A DNA stretch of 64,000 nucleotides from Aestuariimicrobium kwangyangense DSM 21549 (GCF_000421525.1 NZ_ATXE01000003.1:62001-126000); one strand, 5' to 3'; counted from the stretch's first letter, positions 46,182 to 57,455 are shown. Translations and numbers: made by a program. Notes: generated from the sequence alone by a model not told the origin.

Positions 46182-48113
46182 TCAGCTGACCTGGTCAGCC
46201 ATGATCTGGTCGCGCAACTCGCGGCGCTTGCGCTGCTCGTCGGGGTCCGGCACCGGCACGGCGGCCAGCAGGCGCTGGGTGTACTCGTGCTGGGGGCGAC
46301 GGACGATCTCGTTCGTCGGGCCCACCTCGACCAGGTGGCCGTGACGCATCACGGCGATCCGCTTCGAGAGCATCTCGACCACGGCCAGGTCGTGACTGAT
46401 GAACAGGCACGCGAAACCGTACTCGGCCTGCAGGTCCTGGAAGAGCTTCAGCACGGTGGCCTGCACCGACACGTCAAGAGCCGAGGTCGGCTCGTCGGCG
46501 ATCAGCAACTTGGGCTGCAGGGCCAGCGAGCGTGCGATACCGATGCGCTGGCGCTGACCACCCGAGAGCTCGTGCGGGTAGCGGTTGCGCATGGCGCGCG
46601 GCAACTGGACGCTGTCGAGGAGCGCCTCCACCCGCTTCGACAACGCCTGGCCACGGAGCTTCTCGTGCAGCAGCAGCGGCTCGCCGATCGACTCGCCGAC
46701 GGGCAGGCGGGGGTTGAGCGACGACCCGGGGTCCTGGAACACGATCCCGACCTCGCGGCGGAAGGGCAACAGCTCCTTCTGGGTCGCGTGGGTGATGTCT
46801 CGTCCGGCAACCGACAACTTGCCCTCGACCGCGGGGAGCAGGGCCACCGCGGCTCGTCCGATGGTGGTCTTGCCGGACCCGGATTCACCCACCAGCCCCA
46901 CGACCTCACCGGGATCGACCCGCAGGTTGATGTGGTGCGCCGCGCGGAAGGCAGGGTTGCGTCCCTGCTTGGGGTACTCGATGGCGACGTCCTCCATCAG
47001 CAACGCCGGGGTGACGTCGGCGGGGCCGTCGGTGAGCGGAATCGCGTTCTCGCCCACCTTCACCAGCGTCCGCGAACTCAGTTGGGAGGCGTCGACCTGC
47101 TCGATCGCCTCCTCGTTGATCGAGCCGAGGTGCGGCACCGACGCGAGCAACTGCCGCGTGTAGGGGTGCTGCGGGTCCCCGAAGATCTGCTGCGAGGTGC
47201 CGTGCTCGACGACCACGCCGTCCTTCATGACGATGATCGTGTCGGCCATGTCGGCCACCACGCCCATGTCGTGGGTGATCAGGATGATGCCCGCGTCGAC
47301 CCGTTCACGCAGGTCACGCATCAACTTCAGGATCTCGGCCTGCACCGTCACGTCGAGCGCGGTGGTCGGCTCGTCGGCGATCAGCAACTTCGGCTCACAC
47401 GACAGGGCCTGGGCGATCATGATGCGCTGACGCTGACCACCGGAGAGCTGGTGCGGGAAGTTGTTGTAGCGACGCTCGGGTTCTGGGATCTCGACCAGCC
47501 GCATCAGCTCGAGAGCGCGCTCCTTGGCGTGGGCGGGGCTCATCACGAAGTGCGCGCGCAGCGTCTCGGCAATCTGGAACCCGACCGTGTACAGCGGGTT
47601 GAGCGCCGTCATCGGTTCCTGGAAGATGACCGCGATCTCGCGTCCGCGGATGTGGCGCAGCTTCTCGGCGCTGATGTCGATCAGCTCGGTGCCACGCAGC
47701 TTCGCCGAGCCCGAGGCTCGTCCGTTGCGGGGGAGCAGGCCGAGCAGCGACATGGACGACTGGGTCTTGCCTGACCCCGACTCGCCCACGATGGCGAGCA
47801 CCTCGCCGGCCTTGAGCTGGTACGACAGTCCCTTGGCGGCAGCGAACCAGTCGCCGTTCACCCAGAAGTTGACCGACAGGTCGTTGACGTCGAGGATCAC
47901 CTCTCCGCGCTGCACCGGCTCGGGTCCCTTGCTGCCACGCGACGTGCGCTTGGCGGCTGCGGTGCCGAGGTCGTGTTCACTGCGGGCACGGTCCTCCCGC
48001 TCGAACGAGGTGTCCGACTCGCTCTCCGGGCCCTCGGTGGTGGAGGCGTGGCGCGGCGCGCTGCTGGCCACGTCCTCGGCGGGTTCGCCCGCGTGCACCA
48101 TGTCGTCGTTCAC
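46182..48113 (-). CDS. Oligopeptide ABC transporter ATPase, fused OppD-OppF
   Basis: A 643-aa protein with two complete ABC ATPase domains in one chain. The first has Walker [10 protein letters not shown], signature LSGGQRQRI and Walker [12 protein letters not shown]; the second has [18 protein letters not shown] and [11 protein letters not shown]. The oligopeptide-specific tails ([13 protein letters not shown] and [13 protein letters not shown]) follow each domain. A 65-residue charged N-terminal extension is unusual. It starts with GTG overlapping the oppC stop. Confidence 0.95.
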   Translation of the reverse strand: MNDDMVHAGEPAEDVASSAPRHASTTEGPESESDTSFEREDRARSEHDLGTAAAKRTSRGSKGPEPVQRGEVILDVNDLSVNFWVNGDWFAAAKGLSYQLKAGEVLAIVGESGSGKTQSSMSLLGLLPRNGRASGSAKLRGTELIDISAEKLRHIRGREIAVIFQEPMTALNPLYTVGFQIAETLRAHFVMSPAHAKERALELMRLVEIPEPERRYNNFPHQLSGGQRQRIMIAQALSCEPKLLIADEPTTALDVTVQAEILKLMRDLRERVDAGIILITHDMGVVADMADTIIVMKDGVVVEHGTSQQIFGDPQHPYTRQLLASVPHLGSINEEAIEQVDASQLSSRTLVKVGENAIPLTDGPADVTPALLMEDVAIEYPKQGRNPAFRAAHHINLRVDPGEVVGLVGESGSGKTTIGRAAVALLPAVEGKLSVAGRDITHATQKELLPFRREVGIVFQDPGSSLNPRLPVGESIGEPLLLHEKLRGQALSKRVEALLDSVQLPRAMRNRYPHELSGGQRQRIGIARSLALQPKLLIADEPTSALDVSVQATVLKLFQDLQAEYGFACLFISHDLAVVEMLSKRIAVMRHGHLVEVGPTNEIVRRPQHEYTQRLLAAVPVPDPDEQRKRRELRDQIMADQVS

Positions 48114-49288
48114 TTCGACGCTCCCTTCTGCGAGGCCTGGCTCTTCAGGGTCCGGTTGGACTGCCTGTCCATCTGCCGCTTGCTCGGCACCTTCTTCGTC
48201 CGGGGGTCGAACGCGTCGCGCAGACCGTCACCGATGAAGTTCACGCTGAGCGCGATCAGCACGATGAACAGACCCGGCCACCAGAACAACCACGGACGGG
48301 TGTCGAAGGCGGTCTGGTTCTGGCTGATGAGCTGGCCCAGCGACACGGCCGGGTAGCTGATGCCGAAGCCGAGGAACGACAGGGCGGTCTCGAGCACGAC
48401 CGAGGCGGCCATCAGCAGCGAGACGTTCACGATGATCACGCCCATGGTGTTGGGCAGGATGTGCTTGGTGATGATGCGGAAGTCGCTGGCACCCGCCACC
48501 CGGGCCGAGTCGACGAATTCGCGTTCGCGCAGGCTCAGGAATTCCGAGCGGACGAGGCGCGCGAGTCCGGTCCACAGGATCAGTCCCAGCGCGATCGCCA
48601 ACTCGACGGGCATCCAGCGGTCGAGGAGACCCTTGGTGGAGTCCGACCAGCCCCACTTGGTGGGGAGCACGGTGATCAGGCGGCCCAGGACGGCGCCCAG
48701 CACGATCACCGGCAGGGTGATGACGAGGTCCGTCAGACGCATCAGCACGTTGTCGATGCGGCCGCGGTAGTAACCCGAGAGGGCCCCGACGGTGGTGCCG
48801 ATCAGCAGCACGACGATGCTCAGCACGATCATCACCGTCAGCGAGGTCTGGATGCCCAGCATGACGTTGGCGAAGTTGTCACGGCCGATGGTGTCCTGGC
48901 CGAAGGGGAACTTGCCGATGGCGAATCCCTCACCACCCAACCACTTGGGCATGTGCAGGGTGGGGGCGGAGCCGTTCTCGGGGGTGTGCGGGTTCTGGGG
49001 GTCCTGCTCCCACCACAGGCCGTGGATCGGACCGATGCCCATCGTGATCAGGCTCAGCAGGGCGATCGCGGTGATCGTGACCATGCCGAACAGGGCCCCG
49101 GAGTGGCGCACGAAGCGGCGGAAGACGATCGTTCCCTGCGAGAGACCCTGCACTTCCTGGGCTTCGCCGACGCCCTCCCCGCGTCCGTGGGACTCGTCGA
49201 TGGCGCTGGTCTCCGACACGGTGCCGGCGCCGAGGCCGCCTTGGGCCCGCTGGTTCTCGAGGTCGTCGAGGTTGGGATTGTTGGTCAT
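48110..49288 (-). CDS. oppC: Oligopeptide ABC transporter permease OppC
   Basis: A 392-aa permease. About 55 hydrophilic N-terminal residues precede the first membrane helix (GALFGMVTITAIALLSLITMG), then a periplasmic loop and five more helices with the docking motif EFVDSARVAGASDFRIITKHILPN. The ATG at 49288 overlaps the oppB stop (ATGA); the frame upstream of it is oppB sequence read in another phase. Confidence 0.94.
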   Translation of the reverse strand: MTNNPNLDDLENQRAQGGLGAGTVSETSAIDESHGRGEGVGEAQEVQGLSQGTIVFRRFVRHSGALFGMVTITAIALLSLITMGIGPIHGLWWEQDPQNPHTPENGSAPTLHMPKWLGGEGFAIGKFPFGQDTIGRDNFANVMLGIQTSLTVMIVLSIVVLLIGTTVGALSGYYRGRIDNVLMRLTDLVITLPVIVLGAVLGRLITVLPTKWGWSDSTKGLLDRWMPVELAIALGLILWTGLARLVRSEFLSLREREFVDSARVAGASDFRIITKHILPNTMGVIIVNVSLLMAASVVLETALSFLGFGISYPAVSLGQLISQNQTAFDTRPWLFWWPGLFIVLIALSVNFIGDGLRDAFDPRTKKVPSKRQMDRQSNRTLKSQASQKGASK

Positions 49289-50805
49289 GCGTTCACCCGG
49301 ATTCGTGGGTCGAGAAGGGCGTAGAGCAGGTCGGCCAGCAGGTTGGCGACCATGGCCAGACCGCCGGTGATCATGACGTAGATCATGACGGGGTCGACCT
49401 CGGAGCCGCGCAGGCCCTCGATGAACATGCGGCCCATGCCGCGCCATCCGAAGATGGTCTCGGTCAGCACGGCGCCACCGATCATCGCGATGAAGTCGGG
49501 CGGCACGATCGAGGCGAGCGGCATCAGCGCGTTGCGCAGGGCGTGGCGGACGATGACGACCCGCTCGGGCAGCCCCTTGGAGCGGGCCGTGCGGATGTAG
49601 TCCTGGCCGAGCACCTCGAGCATGGCGCCGCGCTCGTAGCGCACGTAGCCGGCGAACGAGATCATCACCAGGGCGATCGTGGGCAGCACCAGGTGCGTGA
49701 TCCGGTCGAGTGAGGTCAACCAGTAGTCACCGGTGAAGTTCGGGGTGGAGGTGCCCATGGTGGGGATGGGACGTCCACCCAGCGCCTTGAAGTAGTCGGG
49801 GTAGTTCCACATCAACTGGTCGAGCCAGACGGCCACCGACATCACCAGGGCCACCAGCGCACCGCCGCGCATCGAGACCCCGCGGTCGGGGCCTCCCCAC
49901 AGGAAGCCGATCAGCAGGCCGACGCCGATCGCGATCAGCAGCAGCACGAACAGGATTCCGTCGTTGACGGAATACAGGAAGAAGAACCACCGCAGTCCCA
50001 GGTAGCTGCCCACGCCGACGACGGCAGTGGTCAGGGCGGCGTAGAGGGCCCGACGGTTGTGCATGCCGGCGAACAGGGCGGTGACGCCGAGCGCAGCGGC
50101 GATGCCGATGACGGCGATGCCGAGGGGGCCGAACTGTGGCTCGTTGATCCAGTTGGTGCCCATCACGACGAGGAGGGCGGCCAGCGAGGCGACGAAGGCG
50201 ACCGCGAAGGTGATCAGCTTGCGGCGGGTCTCACCGCCCAGTGCACCGGCCCAGAACAGGGCCGAGACGAGCGCCAGGACGATGGCCAGGGGCCACATGA
50301 TGTGCGGTTTGACCAGGTAGTCGTTCACGCCGATGGCCAGGAACTGCTTGAGCAGCACGGCCACCCAGAAGACCGGCAGCGAGTAGAGCACGAACGAGAC
50401 GAAGGTGATCGCGTAGTCGAAGGTCGTGTACTGGCGAAGGGCCGAGATCACACCGACGGTGACACCGATCAGCAGGGCGAGCACGGTGGCTGCGAAGACC
50501 AACTGCACCGAGGTCTTGACGGCCCCGGGGAGGATGTCGTTGACATGCTGTTGGGTTCGCCATGCCATGCCGAAGTCACCCTGCAGCACGTGGATGACCC
50601 AGCTCGCGTAGCGGCGGTACCACGGCCAGTCCAGGTGCAGGGCCCGGATGCGGGAGTTGATCAGGTCTTGCTTGTTCAGCGCTGTCGAGATGCGCAGGTC
50701 ATCCAGCGGGTCCATGGCGATGCTGAGCAACGCGTACATCATGAATGACAGAACCAGCAGCAGCCCGATTGCGGTCAGCAGTCGTCGGGCGAGGAATCGA
50801 ATCAT
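49285..50805 (-). CDS. oppB: Oligopeptide ABC transporter permease OppB, long form
   Basis: A 506-aa permease, about 180 residues longer than the usual 310-330. The N-terminal helix and the C-terminal DPP/Opp permease half (YVRYERGAMLEVLGQDYIRTARSKGLPERVVIVRHALRNALMP) are normal. Between about residues 165 and 345 there are four or five additional hydrophobic segments (LWPLAIVLALVSALFWAGAL-like, FAVAFVASLAALLVVM, GIAVIGIAAALGVTALFAG, FVLLLIAIGVGLLIGFLWG). Similar long OppB proteins occur in other actinobacteria. AAGGACC precedes the ATG at 50805. Confidence 0.93.
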   Translation of the reverse strand: MIRFLARRLLTAIGLLLVLSFMMYALLSIAMDPLDDLRISTALNKQDLINSRIRALHLDWPWYRRYASWVIHVLQGDFGMAWRTQQHVNDILPGAVKTSVQLVFAATVLALLIGVTVGVISALRQYTTFDYAITFVSFVLYSLPVFWVAVLLKQFLAIGVNDYLVKPHIMWPLAIVLALVSALFWAGALGGETRRKLITFAVAFVASLAALLVVMGTNWINEPQFGPLGIAVIGIAAALGVTALFAGMHNRRALYAALTTAVVGVGSYLGLRWFFFLYSVNDGILFVLLLIAIGVGLLIGFLWGGPDRGVSMRGGALVALVMSVAVWLDQLMWNYPDYFKALGGRPIPTMGTSTPNFTGDYWLTSLDRITHLVLPTIALVMISFAGYVRYERGAMLEVLGQDYIRTARSKGLPERVVIVRHALRNALMPLASIVPPDFIAMIGGAVLTETIFGWRGMGRMFIEGLRGSEVDPVMIYVMITGGLAMVANLLADLLYALLDPRIRVNA

Positions 50806-50831
50806 CGGTTGGCGGTCCTTCGTGTCGCGGA

Positions 50832-50868
50832 CGCCCCGGAGCCGTACCGGGGGCAGCCGGGGCTGCCC
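50832..50868 (-). promoter_or_regulatory. Double hairpin in the oppB leader
   Basis: CCCCGG...CCGGGG (50833-50852) and the palindrome GGGCAGCCggGGCTGCCC (50851-50868) lie 28-63 nt upstream of the oppB start. The 296-bp gap to oppA otherwise holds the oppA terminator and a possible -10 (CATACT, complement of 51004-51009) for oppB. The hairpins share bases and may compete. Confidence 0.45.
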
Positions 50869-51036
50869 ACCAGTCGGACAGGGCGTGTGAGCGACCCCAC
50901 ACCATGCAAGGCGTCCTCGTCAAGCCGAGACTGTGTGGGCTTCGCCTGGCGGCCGCGGTCGCAGGGCCTCGGGAAGTGCTCGTCCGATGGTGTCGGGTCG
51001 TGTGGAGTATGACAGGGGATTGTTTCAGGAACATGA

Positions 51037-51068
51037 CAGCGGGGCGCCCTCTCGAGAGCGCCCCGCTG
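51037..51068 (-). terminator. oppA terminator
   Basis: An 11-bp stem, CAGCGGGGCGC (51037-51047) with GCGCCCCGCTG (51058-51068), starts 33 nt after the oppA stop. It separates the abundant binding protein from the membrane components. Confidence 0.85.
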
Positions 51069-51101
51069 CCGTGACATCAGGTGTCGGTCAGTCTGGCTTG
51101 A

Positions 51102-52967
51102 TCAGCCGACCAACTCCCAGTCCCACACGTTCCAGAAGTAGTAGGGAACGAACGACATCTGCGACACGTTCTTGACCTTGGTCTTGTCGTAGGCGTCGAT
51201 GCCCGGGTGCTGGAAGAGGACGGTGCCGAAGGCGTCGTCCACGAGCTGCTTCTCGATCTTGATGTTCAGCTCGTCCTGCTTGGCCTTGTCGGTCAGGGAG
51301 TTCATCTCGGTGTACATCTTCCCGACCTCGGGGTTGTTGTAGTTGCCGAAGTTGTTCTGACCCTTGGGGACGAAGTTGGCCGCGGCGCCGGTGACGGCGT
51401 CGTTGTTGGAGGCCCAGGCGAACAGCGAGGCGTCGTAGACGTTCGGGGTGCCCAGCTTGTTCGACCAGTCGTCGTCACCGCCGTTGATGACCTCGATGCC
51501 GGCCTGCTTGGCCGACGCCGCGATCAGCGCGTACTCCTGCTGGCGGCGGGGGTTCGACTTGGCGTAGAGCAGACGAACCTTGAGGTTGGAGACACCGGCC
51601 TCCTGCAGGAGCGACTTCGCCTTGGCGATGTCGACCTTGCCGTAGGCGGCCGAGAGACCGTTGCCGGCGACGGTGGCGTCGTAGGCGGGGGTGCCGGGGG
51701 TGACGTTGAACGAGTCACGCACCTTGGCGTCGGGGTTCAGCGGCTTGATCAGGGTGTCGACGATCTGCTGACGGGGAATGGTCAGCAGGAATGCCTGGCG
51801 AACCTTCTTGGCCTTCTCGGCGTCGCCGCCGTACTTGGCCGGGTCGAAGGGGCCACCGTTCTTCATCTGCAGGTCGACGTGCTCGTAGGTGGCGGTGGTG
51901 CCGGTGAGCACCTCGATCTTCTCGTTGCCCTGGAGCGACTTCAGCAGGTCAGCGGTCGCCTGGGGCTCGATGATCGAGACCTCGCCGTTCTTGAGGGCCT
52001 GCGCCGAAGCGGTGGGGTCCTCGTTGTAGACGACGGTGATGTCCTTGATCTTCGGCTTGCGGGTGCCCTTGTACTCAGGGTTGGCCGTCATGGTGAGGGA
52101 CTGCTTGTCCTTCATGTCCTTGATGACGTAAGGGCCGTTGGTGACCAACAGGTCCTTGTCGGAAGGCATGGCGGTGAAGTTGTAGGAACCGTTCCAGACG
52201 TCGGCGATCTTGGCGAGGGCCGTCTTGTCCTTGTCCTTGAAGGCCTTGGTCACCGCGTCACAGCCGGCCTGGTCGTCGGCAGCGCCGAGGGCCTTCTTGC
52301 CGATGATGTGGGCGGGCAGACCAGCACCGTTCGAGAACAGCGCGTACTCCCAGTCGCCGTAGGGGGCGGAGTACTTGTAGGTGACGGACTTGCCGTTGTC
52401 ACCGACCTCGGGGAAGTCCTTGATCAGCTTCCAGGCCTCGGAGGAGGAGTCGAAGTAGACGCCACCCTTCTGGTCGACCTTGCCGGTCTCCTCGTTCGAC
52501 GCGCCCTCGGCGGTGTTGAACAGGGTCGACTGGGCGCCGTAGGCGAGGATCAGGTCACAGGCCTGGACCGGGACGCCGTCCGACCAGGTGGCGGTGTCCT
52601 TCAGGGTCTCCTTGACCGTCAGGGGGGAGTCGCTGACCTTCTCGTAGGTGGCGAACGACTCGTCCTTGACCTTCTTGAGGTCCTTGTCGTAGTACCAGGC
52701 GGCCGAACCGGTCGAGTAGGTGATCAGCGAGTTGGTCACGTTGTTGCCGAAGCTGGTGGCCGAGTTCAGGGCGTAGAAGTACTGGTTCCACAACACCGTC
52801 AGCGAACCGGTGGCTTCCCCGCCGGTGCTGGCCGAGGCCGAGGTCGAGGTGGACGAGGTGGCCGAGGAGCTGGGCGTGTCCGACTTGCGTTCGGGTGCGG
52901 AGCAGGCACTGGCCGTGAGCGCTGCCGCGCACAGAACAGCGGCGGCTCCAATGAGCTTCTTGCTCAA
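51102..52967 (-). CDS. oppA: Oligopeptide-binding lipoprotein OppA
   Basis: A 621-aa family 5 extracellular peptide-binding protein. The signal peptide SKKLIGAAAVLCAAALTASAC ends in a Cys suited to lipidation (lipobox with Ala at -3), followed by a Ser/Thr-rich linker. The body has the family pattern (LTVLWNQYFYALNSATSFGNNVTNSLITY, DVRIAKAKSLLQEAG-like repeats, PYYFWNVWDWELVG at the end). I place the start at TTG 52967, because GGAGG lies five or six nt upstream and it opens the signal peptide; the longer frame to 53009 has no ribosome site. Confidence 0.9.
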   Translation of the reverse strand: MSKKLIGAAAVLCAAALTASACSAPERKSDTPSSSATSSTSTSASASTGGEATGSLTVLWNQYFYALNSATSFGNNVTNSLITYSTGSAAWYYDKDLKKVKDESFATYEKVSDSPLTVKETLKDTATWSDGVPVQACDLILAYGAQSTLFNTAEGASNEETGKVDQKGGVYFDSSSEAWKLIKDFPEVGDNGKSVTYKYSAPYGDWEYALFSNGAGLPAHIIGKKALGAADDQAGCDAVTKAFKDKDKTALAKIADVWNGSYNFTAMPSDKDLLVTNGPYVIKDMKDKQSLTMTANPEYKGTRKPKIKDITVVYNEDPTASAQALKNGEVSIIEPQATADLLKSLQGNEKIEVLTGTTATYEHVDLQMKNGGPFDPAKYGGDAEKAKKVRQAFLLTIPRQQIVDTLIKPLNPDAKVRDSFNVTPGTPAYDATVAGNGLSAAYGKVDIAKAKSLLQEAGVSNLKVRLLYAKSNPRRQQEYALIAASAKQAGIEVINGGDDDWSNKLGTPNVYDASLFAWASNNDAVTGAAANFVPKGQNNFGNYNNPEVGKMYTEMNSLTDKAKQDELNIKIEKQLVDDAFGTVLFQHPGIDAYDKTKVKNVSQMSFVPYYFWNVWDWELVG

Positions 52968-53464
52968 GGTTCCTCCAAGGGTGAGGCCGAGGATCGATGG
53001 CGCGCGCAAGCGGGCAGTCGTCCCCGGTCGTTGTTGGTGATTGTGAAGTTAGTAGCCCAATCGGCTTGCGGGCCAGCCCACGACCGCCCCGGAAGGGGGA
53101 TCGTTACGCAGTTGCAACCCAAGTGTGTGCGGTTGTCACGTCGAGGTCTCGGGCTCGTCCGGGGGGCCCGTCGCGAGATCGGGTACCGCCGGTACCGTCA
53201 CGGGCCGTCGTCCGCCGGAGGACGTGGCCCGGAACCGGTCGGACGATGTGGGGATTGTCGGCCCCCAAGGTATGCTGCCAAGGCGTTGTTCCACGCGTGG
53301 ACCCGTCGCGCGATCGTGCGTGGACCACCCGGAGCAGTTCATCACCCCGATCGGGGCACGTCCCCGATCAGGGCGATACAGAATCAGTGCAGCAACAGAA
53401 TCAGTGCACCAGCAGAATCAGTGCAGCAACAGACCAGACAGACAAACGAGTGGAGTCGGCCCGG
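52968..53464. promoter_or_regulatory. oppA-secY divergent control region
   Basis: These 497 bases hold no credible gene. A patch of lower GC at 53041-53060 may contain the oppA promoter. Toward secY there is a possible -10 TATGCT at 53271-53276, a palindrome CCCCGATCGGGG at 53346-53357 with a near-copy CCCCGATCAGGG at 53362-53373, then the 17-bp tandem repeats. The secY leader would be about 185 nt. Confidence 0.4.
53380..53430 (+). repeat. Three tandem 17-bp repeats in the secY leader
   Basis: AGAATCAGTGCAGCAAC at 53380-53396 and 53414-53430 is identical; the middle copy AGAATCAGTGCACCAGC (53397-53413) differs at two bases. A partial fourth copy (AGACCAGACAG) follows. Copies are contiguous with no spacers. 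They end 35 nt before the secY ATG. Confidence 0.92.
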
Positions 53465-54768
<1,304 letters not shown>

Positions 54769-54772
<4 letters not shown>

Positions 54773-55344
54773 GACTGCTGATCGTGGGCGCCCCCGGCGC
54801 CGGCAAGGGAACCCAGGCGACCCGCATCGCCGAGCACGTGGGCATTCCCACCATCTCGACCGGCGCCATCTTCCGCGCCGAGATGGCCTCCGGCAGTGAA
54901 CTGGGCCAGCAGGTCAAGCAGATCATGGACTCCGGCGAACTGGTCTCCGACGAGATCACCGACGAGATCGTGTCGAACCGGCTCAAGGCCGACGACGTCG
55001 CGGCTGGTTGGCTGCTCGATGGCTACCCGCGCAAGCTCTCCCAGGTGGCCGCACTCGACACCATGCTGGACGAGTCGGGCCAGAGCCTCGACGCGGTCGT
55101 CTCATTGGTGGTCGACCCGGAACAGTTGGTCACCCGCCTGCTCGACCGCGCCGAGAAGGACGGACGCTCCGACGACAACGAGCAGACCATCCGCAACCGG
55201 ATGAAGGTGTACGCCAACGAGACCGAGCCGCTGCTCGCGGTCTACCGCGAGCGGGGTCTGCTCGAGGAGATCGACGGTGTGGGCTCGGTCGACGAGGTCT
55301 CGAAGCGCATCTTCGCCGTGCTCGACGAGCTCGCCGGGGCCTGA
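54769..55344 (+). CDS. adk: Adenylate kinase
   Basis: Interconverts AMP, ADP and ATP. The 191-aa product is the short form: P-loop [18 protein letters not shown] at the N-terminus, AMP-binding [25 protein letters not shown], and a short LID ([20 protein letters not shown]) with no zinc-binding cysteines. It starts with GTG overlapping the secY stop. Confidence 0.97.
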
Positions 55345-55354
55345 GGAGCTTCCC

Positions 55355-56203
55355 ATGCGGAGCCCGCGCAAGCCGACCTTCGAGCGCAAGTCCCCCGATC
55401 AGCTCAAGCTGATGCGCAGGGCCGGGCTGGTCGTCGACGAGGTGCTCCGCACCCTCTCCGCCGAGGTGAGGCCCGGCGTCAGCACCCGCGAACTCGACCA
55501 GATCGGGCGCGAGATCCTGGCCGCCCGTGGGGCCAGCTCGAACTTCCTGGGCTACGGCGCCGACTGGGGTATCCAGCCGTTCCCGGGGGTCGCCTGCATC
55601 TCGGTGAACGAGGAGGTCGTGCACGGGATTCCCGGCGACCGCGTGCTCGCCGAGGGTGACATCGTCTCGTGCGACTTCGGCGCCGTCATCGAGGGGTGGC
55701 ACGGAGATGCCGCCCGCACCTTCCTCGTCGGCGAGGTGTCGGACGAGGTCCGAGAACTCTCGCGGGTGGGCGAGGAGGCCATGTGGGCCGGGATCGGTGC
55801 CACCCGGGTGGGCGCCAGGATCGGCGACATCTCGGCGGCGGTCGAGGCCTCCACCTCATCGCACCGGCGCCGCTACGGCATCATCAGGGACTTCACCGGA
55901 CACGGCATCGGTTCGGAGATGCACATGTACCCCGACGTGCCCAACCACGGACGCGGTGGCCGCGGCCCCGTGCTCAACGAGGGTCACGCCATCGCGATCG
56001 AACCCATGGTCACCCTGGGCAGCGGCGACGTCGCCGAACTCGAGGACGACTGGACGATCGTGACCCGCGACAGCTCGTGGGCCGCGCACTGGGAGAACAC
56101 CGTCACCCCCACCGCCGCCGGTGTCTGGGTGCTGACCCTTGAGGACGGCGGGGAGGCCGAGCTGACCAAGCGCGGCATCCCCTTCGGTCCGCTCGCGGAC
56201 TGA
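55355..56203 (+). CDS. map: Methionine aminopeptidase type I
   Basis: Removes the starting Met from nascent proteins. The 282-aa product has the pita-bread fold with all metal ligands in place: CDFGAVIEGWHGDAART (two Asp), GHGIGSEMH (His), IEPM (Glu) and the final Glu in WENTVT; NEEVVHGIPG holds the substrate-contact His. GAGGAG is upstream of the ATG at 55355. The reading order secY-adk-map is kept, but infA is 6.7 kb further on. Confidence 0.97.
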   Translation: MRSPRKPTFERKSPDQLKLMRRAGLVVDEVLRTLSAEVRPGVSTRELDQIGREILAARGASSNFLGYGADWGIQPFPGVACISVNEEVVHGIPGDRVLAEGDIVSCDFGAVIEGWHGDAARTFLVGEVSDEVRELSRVGEEAMWAGIGATRVGARIGDISAAVEASTSSHRRRYGIIRDFTGHGIGSEMHMYPDVPNHGRGGRGPVLNEGHAIAIEPMVTLGSGDVAELEDDWTIVTRDSSWAAHWENTVTPTAAGVWVLTLEDGGEAELTKRGIPFGPLAD

Positions 56204-56228
56204 ACCGACGCCGTCGGAACGGCCTGGT

Positions 56229-57371
56229 TCAGACCTTCTTCTGCCAAGCACCCCCGACCGAGGCCACCTGGTAGCCGAGGCGGTCGTTGATGGCGAGCAT
56301 CCACTGGTTCTCGCCCGCGTTCCAGGTGTGCACCCGCTCGGTTCGGGGCCACTCTCGGCGGAGCCACTCGAGATTGGCAGCCTTCATCAGTTCGCCCAGC
56401 CCGTTGCCCCGGTGTGAGGCGAGCACGATGGTGACCTCCTGCCACGCGACCGCGGGCAACTGTGGCCGCCGCCGGATGTTGGTGTAGCCGGCCAGCTCTC
56501 CTGAATCCACGTGGCGTGCGGCGGTGGTCAGGCCCATCCAGTTGCGGTAGGTGTCGCGCTCGGACGAGGCGACCCGGTCCGCCGTCCACACCTCGTCCTC
56601 GAGTTCGAGCTCACCCTTGGGCACGTCGGTGCTCATGGCCAGGTTCAGCCGGGCCTTCGCCTCGAGCAGTTCCTCGGGGGTCTCGTTGATCCACTGCACC
56701 AGTTCGTAACCGTGCGGGAGATGGGGGACCGACACCTGCGTTCCATGCACCCTCTGCACCGAGTGCCGCTCGCACTGGGCCAACGAGAACCCGTGACGGA
56801 GCGCGAACCGGGCGGGCACGTCACGAGCGATCGAGAAGGCACCCTCCCTGGGGTGCAGCGCGTCGTCCCGGCCTTCGCCGTTCTCGTGGGTACCCCAGCT
56901 GATCAGGGTGTCCACCCCCCAGTCACGGGCGACGGTCTCCACCGCTCGGACCAACATGGTGCCGACTCCGCGACGACGATGGTCGGGGTCGACGGTGACC
57001 TCGAAGCCGTCGAGCAGGTGGAGATTGTCGTGGCGGCTCTGCATGATCATGCAGGTGCCCACCACGACCGCGTCGCCCGGGTCGTCATGGGGCTGCAGCA
57101 GCGGCAGACCGGCCTCCTGCCCGGACGCGAAGACGGGCCCGGTGAGGGCGAGCAGCAGCCGCTTGCGGGCGTTCTGCTGTTGGGCGAGTGACTGAAGGTA
57201 GGCCTCGGGAATGTTGGTGAAGTCATCGTGGCCGAACACCTCGCGCCAGGCCCGGTTGTCGACCTCGACCGCCGCTCGCAGCAAACCGTCGAGCACTCCG
57301 GGATCGCGTGACGAACCGTCCGCCTCCACCGGGGGAAGGTCGGCCATGGCGACGTGGTAGCTGTTCTGCAC
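56229..57371 (-). CDS. Double GNAT-domain acetyltransferase
   Basis: A 380-aa protein with two GNAT domains in tandem. The first has the acetyl-CoA loop VDPDHRRRGVGTMLVRAVE, the second LASHRGNGLGELMKAANLEWLRRE and the closing TWNAGENQWMLAINDRLGYQ. Such tandem proteins are common in actinobacteria and include the mycothiol synthase-like group, but the substrate here is unknown. I use the GTG at 57371, which has CACACT ending 6 nt upstream; an ATG eight codons later (57347) is possible. It is convergent with map and divergent from the prolyl oligopeptidase gene. Confidence 0.85.
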   Translation of the reverse strand: MQNSYHVAMADLPPVEADGSSRDPGVLDGLLRAAVEVDNRAWREVFGHDDFTNIPEAYLQSLAQQQNARKRLLLALTGPVFASGQEAGLPLLQPHDDPGDAVVVGTCMIMQSRHDNLHLLDGFEVTVDPDHRRRGVGTMLVRAVETVARDWGVDTLISWGTHENGEGRDDALHPREGAFSIARDVPARFALRHGFSLAQCERHSVQRVHGTQVSVPHLPHGYELVQWINETPEELLEAKARLNLAMSTDVPKGELELEDEVWTADRVASSERDTYRNWMGLTTAARHVDSGELAGYTNIRRRPQLPAVAWQEVTIVLASHRGNGLGELMKAANLEWLRREWPRTERVHTWNAGENQWMLAINDRLGYQVASVGGAWQKKV

Positions 57372-57455
57372 GCCCTCAGTGTGCGTCGGGCACCAACGGC
57401 CTGGCGAGCGGTTTTCCGGCCGCCCCTTGTCGGTGCCACTGTCTAGGCTGGTCGC

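Noticed and set aside
45477-47774. A 765-codon open frame on the + strand across pntA and the opp ATPase gene
   Set aside because: It runs antisense to two well-supported genes, is rich in Arg/Gly/His/Gln, and has no conserved motif or ribosome site.
53380-53430. Possible CRISPR array before secY
   Set aside because: The 17-bp units are contiguous with no spacers, only three copies, and no cas genes are in the window.
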